From contig WGED01000724.1 of assembly GCA_015492915.1 (NCBI GenBank), positions 1 to 6,402 of the forward strand: 6,402 nucleotides of DNA, given 5' to 3'. The notes under the pieces are model-generated. The model was given only the letters and a program-made list of their open reading frames with translations. It was not told where the DNA came from and made no database searches. Shown here in pieces: positions 1 to 4,437 of the stretch. Origin of the DNA: Cyclobacteriaceae bacterium (GTDB lineage: Bacteria > Bacteroidota > Bacteroidia > Cytophagales > Cyclobacteriaceae). Within the stretch, counting starts at the first letter, position 1. Each line of letters opens with the position of its first letter. A program made the position numbers and the translations under genes.

Positions 1-33
1 CAGATTCTTCGGGCTGAGCCATCAGAATGACGG
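1..33. repeat. Palindromic intergenic repeat remnant (cut by window edge)
   Basis: ATTCT at 4-8 pairs with AGAAT at 24-28, and inside it GGC at 12-14 pairs with GCC at 18-20. Read on the minus strand it has the form GTCATTCTGA...GAAGAATCT, which resembles a short palindrome I recall from intergenic DNA of many environmental bacteria. The left end may continue outside the window. The hairpin is seen directly; the family resemblance is from memory and was not searched. Confidence 0.4.
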
Positions 34-70
34 CAAGGGAGATTCCTATGCGAAAACGGCCATTTTTTCA

Positions 71-108
71 TGGCCTGTACAACCCCTGGCCCCTGAAGGG
101 GCAAGCCA
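71..108. repeat. C/G-rich palindromic intergenic repeat
   Basis: GCCCC at 89-93 and GGGGC at 98-102 form a perfect 5-bp stem around a TGAA loop, and TGGC at 71-74 can close it with GCCA at 105-108. The CCCCTGGCCCCTGAAGGGG core resembles short C/G-rich palindromes often scattered between genes in Bacteroidota. It could act as an RNA hairpin near the end of an unseen upstream gene, but no T-run follows on either strand, so an intrinsic terminator is unlikely. Confidence 0.4.
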
Positions 109-210
109 ATACGCGCGCAAGGTACCTGAAGGGAATCAAAGGGTGCGCGGTGAGAATAATCCTTTTTTCAGGACGACTCACTCATTTTACTCGGAGTAGA
201 GCAAAGCAAG

Positions 211-225
211 CTGCCGGCAAGGCAG
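211..225. repeat. Small inverted repeat CTGCC/GGCAG
   Basis: CTGCC at 211-215 and GGCAG at 221-225 form a 5-bp stem with a 5-base loop; it also contains the palindrome TGCCGGCA (212-219). It looks like a worn copy of a GCCGGC-centred intergenic palindrome. The rest of positions 1-264 shows nothing else I can support: the one open frame (27-242, 71 codons) is strongly basic and is made of these repeats. Confidence 0.3.
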
Positions 226-231
226 GAATTC

Positions 232-266
232 AGGGTGACTGAGCATTTTTATGAAAAAATCACCCT
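232..266 (-). terminator. Stem-loop overlapping the stop of the dehydratase gene
   Basis: AGGGTGA at 232-238 is the exact reverse complement of TCACCCT at 260-266, and a T-run (246-250) and A-run (254-259) inside the loop can extend the pairing. On the minus strand the structure begins inside the TAG stop codon (265-267) of the enolase-superfamily gene, so it is placed as a 3'-end hairpin. No T-tract follows on the minus strand, so a classic Rho-independent terminator is not proved; it may instead be a 3'-end-protecting hairpin or another intergenic repeat. Confidence 0.3.
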
Positions 267-1671
267 AACTCCATGTCCTGTCCCATGACTGATCCTTATT
301 CCATTCGGGTGTCGGGGCAAAATACTTCTCTCCCGTTCGCAGATGCTCTTTGATCACTTTTTCATTCAGATCTACCCCTAATCCCGGCTTTTCGGGCACC
401 TTCACAAATCCTTTTTCTACCAACGGCTTATCCGGCCCCGTCACAAGGTCCTCCCACCATGGGTTGTCCACATCATGATGCTCAAGGGCCACAAAATTCT
501 CCGTCGCAGCGGCACAGTGCACATTGGCCATGAACGAGATGGGCGTTCCCGCAAAATGCAGCGCCATGGCTATGCCGTTCTCCTCAGCATAATCGCCGAT
601 CTTTTTGGTTTCAAGGATGCCTCCGGCGGTCGCCAGATCAGGATGCACCATATCAACGGCCTTCTTCTCAATGAGATCCTTAAAGCCTTTTTTCAGATAT
701 ATGTCCTCCCCTGTCAGCGTGGGTGTGTTGACGGCCAGGGTGATCTGTCGCCACTGATCGGTGTAAAACCATGGCACGAGGTCCTCAAGCCACGCAAGCC
801 TGTATTTTTCTACCGCCTGCCCGAGGCGGATGGCCGCATTTACATCAAAATGACCAAAATGATCTGCTGCCAGCGGTATCTCATATCCTACTATCTCGCG
901 CACCCTGTGCAGGTATTCGACCATTTTTTCCATCCCCTTGTCCGTGATCTGCACCCTCGTAAACGGATGTTTTGTCATACCGTATTTTCCAAGGTCTTCC
1001 GTCCATTGCTTGCTCAGGTCCCACACTCCGGCACCCACCAATGCGCCGGGGATATCCTCGATGAGGTGAATGCCAAAGTCCATCTTAAGGAAAGTGAAGC
1101 CCTTTTCTATCCTCGACCGCATCCTCTTTGCATACACTTCGGGATCTTTGGATGAAGGTGTATCGGCATAAATCCTGATGCGATCCCTGTACTTGCCACC
1201 GAGCATCTGATAGACGGGCACGCCATAAGATTTGCCCGCCAGGTCCCACAGCGCCATTTCCACGCCCGACACACCGCCGCCGAGTCGTCCGTGACCACCG
1301 AATTGCCTCATCATCTTAAAAAGTTGCTCCACATTGCAAGGGTTCTTGCCGAGGAGCCTGCTTTTGAGAAAAAGAGCATATTTGGGGCTTCCCGCGTCAC
1401 GAACCTCTCCCAGGCCGTAAATGCCCTGGTTCGTATCAATTTTGATGATCGGCGCTTTGGTGGTATAGGCTATCCGCAAGTCAGTGATCTTCAGCTCCGA
1501 AGGTGCTGAATGGCGGTTTACTTTTTGCGAAAGGAAAGAAACCTCCTCCGCGATCCTGTCATTGAATAGAAGCCCGAGAGAAAGACCTCCAAGGCCTGCA
1601 TTTTGTATAAATTGCCTCCTGTTTTGCTGAATTGTTTTTGCCCGCCGGCGCTTATTTTTCGAACCTGACAT
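265..1671 (-). CDS. Tat-exported enolase-superfamily (mandelate racemase / acid-sugar dehydratase-like) enzyme
   Basis: 468 residues, complete. The N-terminus has a twin-arginine signal: R18-R19-x-F21-I22 followed by a glycine/leucine-rich hydrophobic stretch (about 25-36), which supports the ATG at 1671 and implies folded export. The N-terminal capping domain spans about 60-165 and the barrel about 165-440. Metal-binding acids fit D270, E296 and E322, spaced 26 and 26 as in mandelate racemase, and the His-Asp dyad fits D345 and H372, spaced 27 as in that enzyme. The second-strand lysine motif is K196-x-D198 rather than KxK, and D270 is followed by H271 and H274. Members abstract the proton alpha to a carboxylate; the usual outcome in such relatives is dehydration of a sugar acid to a 2-keto-3-deoxy acid, or racemisation. 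A loop of about 40 residues (199-240) is inserted after strand two. It is divergent from the transporter gene. The superfamily is sure; substrate and reaction are not. Confidence 0.9.
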   Translation of the reverse strand: MSGSKNKRRRAKTIQQNRRQFIQNAGLGGLSLGLLFNDRIAEEVSFLSQKVNRHSAPSELKITDLRIAYTTKAPIIKIDTNQGIYGLGEVRDAGSPKYALFLKSRLLGKNPCNVEQLFKMMRQFGGHGRLGGGVSGVEMALWDLAGKSYGVPVYQMLGGKYRDRIRIYADTPSSKDPEVYAKRMRSRIEKGFTFLKMDFGIHLIEDIPGALVGAGVWDLSKQWTEDLGKYGMTKHPFTRVQITDKGMEKMVEYLHRVREIVGYEIPLAADHFGHFDVNAAIRLGQAVEKYRLAWLEDLVPWFYTDQWRQITLAVNTPTLTGEDIYLKKGFKDLIEKKAVDMVHPDLATAGGILETKKIGDYAEENGIAMALHFAGTPISFMANVHCAAATENFVALEHHDVDNPWWEDLVTGPDKPLVEKGFVKVPEKPGLGVDLNEKVIKEHLRTGEKYFAPTPEWNKDQSWDRTWS

Positions 1672-1798
1672 TTTATTTGTGTTTAAAAGGTCTTAAATTT
1701 TGTCTTCGGAATGATTCTGATAATGATATTAAGCATTTTTTGAGAAACATTCTTTCTTTTTCACCAAAAAACAGGTTCAGGCACCAAACCATTCTTTC
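1672..1798. promoter_or_regulatory. Divergent intergenic control region with operator-like repeats
   Basis: This 127-bp A/T-rich spacer must hold promoters for both the dehydratase (leftward) and the transporter (rightward). GAATGATTCT at 1709-1718 and AGAAACATTC at 1743-1752 form an inverted repeat matching at 9 of 10 positions. Between them lies the palindrome TAAT-GAT-ATTA (1721-1731). CATTCTTTC occurs as a direct repeat at 1748-1756 and 1790-1798, the second copy abutting the transporter ATG. TTTG (1676-1679) and TAAATTTTG (1694-1702) resemble Bacteroidota -33/-7 elements, but the 14-base gap is shorter than usual. Binding by a regulator is inference. Confidence 0.4.
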
Positions 1799-3094
1799 AT
1801 GAAAATTCACTCTAATGTCTACAAATATCTCCTTGTGCTGGCATTGCTCAGCCTCGCTGTTTTTATCGTCATTCGTTCCGGTTATAGCCATTTATCGGAT
1901 GGTGTTTTCCTGACTCTCTTTTTTGTCGCCCTTGCCCTGGCATTCAAAGGATTCGAAAAATTCAAAAGTTTCTCGTACACCGTCTGGATATTTGCTGCAG
2001 TCACCGTTTCCATGTACTATCCTCAGTATTTCCTCAAAGCGGGTGATTTTGAATTGAAAAGGCTGATTGTGCCGTTGTTGCAGATCATCATGTTCGGCAT
2101 GGGATCGCAAATGAGCCTCAAAGATTTTACGGGTGTCATCAAAATGCCGAAAGGGGTTTTTATCGGGCTGGCGCTTCAGTTTTCCATCATGCCCGTCATA
2201 GGCGTCACCATTGCCACTACCTTCGGCTTCCCTCCAGAGATCGCCGCGGGTATCGTGCTGGTGGGCTCTTCTCCCAGCGGTCTGGCATCCAACGTGATGT
2301 CCTTCCTGGCCCGTGCCAACCTAGCCCTGTCGGTCACCCTCACGGCTATCGCCACCCTGTTGGCTCCACTCATCACGCCCATGCTCATGCAGTTGCTGGG
2401 AGGACAGTTTATCCCGGTGGACTTCTGGAAAATGATGATCGGGATCATCGAGATGGTCATACTGCCGATCATCGCGGGTCTGACCTTCAATGCCATTGCC
2501 TATGGAAAAGTGAGCAATAAAAAGATCATCATGCAGGTGGCCGCCTATATCTTCATCGTCATCTTTAAAAATGGCATTTTATTCATGACCACTGATACCG
2601 GCACCGGCAACACGCTCATGGAGCTGGGCAAAAACCTGTTTTGGTTCGTTGCCCTTCCCGTCGTCGGAGGTTATCTGTTTAAATATTATATCCGAAGCTC
2701 AAAAGAAGCGCTCGATCATACCATGGCTTTTCTCTCCATGCTGGGCATCGCCGTCATCATCACCATTATCACTGCTGCGGGGCGCGACAGTCTTCTGGAG
2801 ATCGGTTTCCTGCTCATCTTTGCGTGTCTGTTGCACAATTCACTCGGCTACCTGCTCGGCTACTGGATCTGCAGGCTGCTGGGTATGGATGAGCGGTCGA
2901 GCCGCACCATCGCCCTCGAGGTTGGAATGCAAAATGCAGGACTCGCCTCTGGCATTGCATTGCAGATGGGCAAGGTAGCCACCGTCGGCCTCGCTCCCGC
3001 TGTTTTCGGCCCCATGATGAACATCACCGGCTCATCGCTGGCCATCTGGTGGCGAGGGAAGAAAACGGATGAAATGACCGGAGAGAGTGAATGA
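1799..3094 (+). CDS. BASS-family (bile acid:sodium symporter, SBF) transporter with extra membrane segments
   Basis: 431 residues, an inner-membrane protein with about 14 hydrophobic segments. The SBF core is clear: a FGMG turn (99-102), the SSPSGLASN crossover (157-165), the LHNSLGYLLGYW segment (345-356) and the EVGMQN helix (374-379). Compared with the bacterial ASBT structure from Neisseria, as I remember it, both sodium sites are kept: S164, N165, S178, T182 and E374 for Na1; Q127, E374, V375, M377 and Q378 for Na2. Sodium-coupled uptake of an organic anion is therefore likely. Relatives carry bile acids, pyruvate, ketopantoate and other acids, so the substrate cannot be read from the family. 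Typical members have about 300-330 residues; here two extra helices precede the core (about 8-26 and 34-51) and about 65 residues with two more are inserted (about 242-308). It starts 127 bp from the divergent dehydratase gene, which suggests shared control. Confidence 0.9.
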   Translation: MKIHSNVYKYLLVLALLSLAVFIVIRSGYSHLSDGVFLTLFFVALALAFKGFEKFKSFSYTVWIFAAVTVSMYYPQYFLKAGDFELKRLIVPLLQIIMFGMGSQMSLKDFTGVIKMPKGVFIGLALQFSIMPVIGVTIATTFGFPPEIAAGIVLVGSSPSGLASNVMSFLARANLALSVTLTAIATLLAPLITPMLMQLLGGQFIPVDFWKMMIGIIEMVILPIIAGLTFNAIAYGKVSNKKIIMQVAAYIFIVIFKNGILFMTTDTGTGNTLMELGKNLFWFVALPVVGGYLFKYYIRSSKEALDHTMAFLSMLGIAVIITIITAAGRDSLLEIGFLLIFACLLHNSLGYLLGYWICRLLGMDERSSRTIALEVGMQNAGLASGIALQMGKVATVGLAPAVFGPMMNITGSSLAIWWRGKKTDEMTGESE

Positions 3095-3138
3095 ACAAGT
3101 GAACAAGTGAACAAATGAACAATAGAACATTCGAAATA
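3091..3138 (+). repeat. 8-bp-period tandem array, consensus RTGAACAA
   Basis: Six consecutive octamers start exactly at the transporter stop codon: ATGAACAA, GTGAACAA, GTGAACAA, ATGAACAA, TAGAACAT, TCGAAATA. The anchoring GAA recurs at 3093, 3101, 3109, 3117, 3125 and 3133. Because 8 is not a multiple of 3, TGA appears in all three frames (3092, 3100, 3108). The period argues against coding. Function unknown. Confidence 0.85.
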
Positions 3139-3152
3139 TTGTGATCTTCATA

Positions 3153-3192
3153 ATTCGATAGTCCTGCTGTTCTGATGTTCGGCTGTTGATTG
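3153..3192 (-). repeat. Degenerate octamer array in the opposite orientation
   Basis: ATTCGATA, GTCCTGCT, GTTCTGAT, GTTCGGCT and GTTGATTG follow one another at 8-base steps (3153, 3161, 3169, 3177, 3185). GTTC is the complement of the GAAC anchor of the flanking arrays, so this looks like a worn inverted copy. It is much less regular than its neighbours, so some of the periodicity may be chance. Confidence 0.45.
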
Positions 3193-3216
3193 ATTTAATT
3201 TCATTGAGTGATTATT

Positions 3217-3276
3217 TTGAACAAACGAACAATTGAACATTTGAACAATAGAATATTCGAACAAAGAACAAGAACA
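3217..3276 (+). repeat. Second 8-bp-period array, consensus TTGAACAA
   Basis: Six octamers in register: TTGAACAA, ACGAACAA, TTGAACAT, TTGAACAA, TAGAATAT, TCGAACAA (GAA at 3219, 3227, 3235, 3243, 3251, 3259), then two shortened units AGAACA. Positions 3242-3261 match 3116-3135 of the first array at 19 of 20 bases, so the two arrays share unit order as well as unit sequence. It ends about 22 bp before the ATG of the RraA-like gene and would lie in its 5' leader or promoter. TTG (3190-3192), a 20-base gap and TATTTTG (3213-3219) make a weak Bacteroidota-like promoter overlapping its left edge. Confidence 0.85.
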
Positions 3277-3298
3277 CAAAACTTAAATATTTTATATT

Positions 3299-4237
3299 AT
3301 GAAAACCCTACCCAAAATATCATTGACCGCTTGCCTTGCAGCTTTAATACTTATAGGTCAAACAGCTCTGGCACAGATCGTTCCGAACAAAAAAACCATC
3401 GAGTACTACTCCGCCGACTGGAAAGGCGACCGCATGGATGACGGGCGGCCGCGCGTGTCGGACGAGCTGCTACAAAGACTCAAAAACATCTCCATCGAAG
3501 AGGCCTGGGGCGTGCTGCGCAATGAGGGCTATCACAACCAGTTCGAGGGCGGATGGGTGATGCTGCGGCCCGATGAACCGTTCGTGGGCAGGGCGCTCAC
3601 CGTACAGTACATGCCGCTGCGGCCCGACGTGAATAAGCGCATCCTCGACGACGGCCATGCTGAGGGGCGCATCGGCGCATCCAACTCCTGGCCCATCGAC
3701 ATGCTGCAAAAGGGAGACGTGTATGTAGCCGACTGTTTCGGCAAGGTCATCAACGGCACGCTGATCGGGGATAACCTGGGCAACTCCATCTTTGCCAAAT
3801 CCGGCACGGGCGTCATCTTCGACGGCGGTTCGCGCGACCTTGAAGGGCTTGAAAAAATCGAAGGATTCAACGCTTATGTGCGCGGATTCGATCCGTCTTT
3901 TCTCACGGAAACCATGCTGACAGGCATCAACGTGCCCATCCGCATCGGACGCGCCGTGGTCTTTCCGGGTGATGTTGTGCTGGCCAAAAAGGAAGGGGTC
4001 ATCTTCATTCCGCCGCATTTGCTTGAGAAAGTGGTCATCACCGCCGAATTCATCGGGTTGCGGGACAAGTTCGGCCATCAGCGCCTGCGCGAGGGCAAAT
4101 ACACACCGGGGCAGATCGACGGAAAGTGGTCCGATGCCATCAAAAAGGACTTCCTCAAATGGCTCGACGAGCACCCCGACCTGCTGTCCATGTCGCGCGA
4201 AGAGCTGGATGCATTCATGAAAAACAGGACGTGGTGA
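3299..4237 (+). CDS. Sec-exported RraA-like / HMG-aldolase-fold protein
   Basis: 312 residues. Residues 1-25 form a signal peptide (K2, K6, a hydrophobic core at about 9-20, a T-A-L-A end before Q26), with no lipobox cysteine, so the product is probably periplasmic or secreted. The RraA/HMG-aldolase domain spans about 80-250. The class II pyruvate-aldolase signature is present as D158, twenty residues, then R179-D180, with glycines around it (G153, G157, G176, G177). In characterised 4-hydroxy-4-methyl-2-oxoglutarate aldolases this Arg-Asp pair binds the substrate carboxylate and a divalent metal. A late PGDVV turn (223-227) is also typical. RraA itself, the RNase E inhibitor, has about 160 residues and lies in the cytoplasm, so that role is unlikely here. 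About 60 extra C-terminal residues (255-312) fall outside the core. The ATG at 3299 is chosen because it gives an intact signal peptide and follows an A/T-rich leader. Cleavage or decarboxylation of a 2-oxo acid is inferred; the substrate is unknown. Confidence 0.85.
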   Translation: MKTLPKISLTACLAALILIGQTALAQIVPNKKTIEYYSADWKGDRMDDGRPRVSDELLQRLKNISIEEAWGVLRNEGYHNQFEGGWVMLRPDEPFVGRALTVQYMPLRPDVNKRILDDGHAEGRIGASNSWPIDMLQKGDVYVADCFGKVINGTLIGDNLGNSIFAKSGTGVIFDGGSRDLEGLEKIEGFNAYVRGFDPSFLTETMLTGINVPIRIGRAVVFPGDVVLAKKEGVIFIPPHLLEKVVITAEFIGLRDKFGHQRLREGKYTPGQIDGKWSDAIKKDFLKWLDEHPDLLSMSREELDAFMKNRTW

Positions 4238-4284
4238 TATTCCAATCTTTTCGATAACAGGGAACTCTCCGGATGCCGTTTAAT

Positions 4285-4320
4285 TCATTTTCCTATGAGA
4301 AAATGACTATTTTTCATAGG
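4285..4320 (+). promoter_or_regulatory. Two overlapping, mutually exclusive stem-loops
   Basis: TCATTTTC (4285-4292) and GAAAATGA (4299-4306) form a perfect 8-bp stem with a 6-base loop. CCTATGA (4292-4298) with TCATAGG (4314-4320), extended by AAAAT (4300-4304) with ATTTT (4309-4313) after one bulged G, forms a 12-bp stem with a GACT tetraloop. The two share bases 4292-4306 and cannot coexist. The element begins 47 bp after the RraA-like stop and ends 117 bp before the hydrolase ATG, so it could terminate the first transcript or act as a leader switch for the second. No T-tract follows. The palindrome TTAAT-T-ATTAA (4322-4332) comes immediately after. The pairing is seen; the function is inferred. 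Confidence 0.45.
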
Positions 4321-4400
4321 GTTAATTATTAAAGGGGCAACGAATGTCCTCTAAAATCGAGTGTCAACGCGATATACAGCCATCATTGTTTATCACAGCC

Positions 4401-4407
4401 TAATTTG
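4401..4407 (+). promoter_or_regulatory. Weak candidate -7 element upstream of the hydrolase
   Basis: TAATTTG lies 30 bp before the ATG at 4438 and is one base shorter than the Bacteroidota -7 consensus TAnnTTTG. A TTG at 4386-4388 is only 12 bases upstream, too close for a normal -33 partner. It is recorded because the hydrolase probably has its own promoter: it is 200 bp from the preceding gene. Confidence 0.2.
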
Positions 4408-4437
4408 TAAATTGGCGGCTTAAATTCATCTGACATT

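Noticed and set aside
27..242. Open frame of 71 codons on the plus strand in the left intergenic stretch
   Set aside because: Strongly basic, no recognisable domain, and its sequence is made of the palindromic repeats; no leader or conserved feature supports translation.
475..1155. 226-codon plus-strand frame opposite the dehydratase gene
   Set aside because: Entirely antisense to a well-supported enolase-superfamily gene whose catalytic residues are intact; composition is that of a shadow frame.
3091..3276. CRISPR array
   Set aside because: Units are 8 bp with no spacers and no cas genes nearby; this is a short-period tandem repeat.
3208..3441. 77-codon frame crossing the octamer array into the RraA-like gene
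   Set aside because: Its first part is translated octamer repeat and the rest is out of frame with the signal peptide and aldolase domain.
3470..4174. 234-codon minus-strand frame opposite the RraA-like gene
   Set aside because: Antisense shadow in a GC-richer gene; no family resemblance and no promoter-like sequence.
3299..4237. RNase E inhibitor RraA or menaquinone methyltransferase
   Set aside because: The signal peptide, 312-residue length and D-x20-RD signature fit an exported aldolase-like protein; the methyltransferase name for this fold is an old misannotation.
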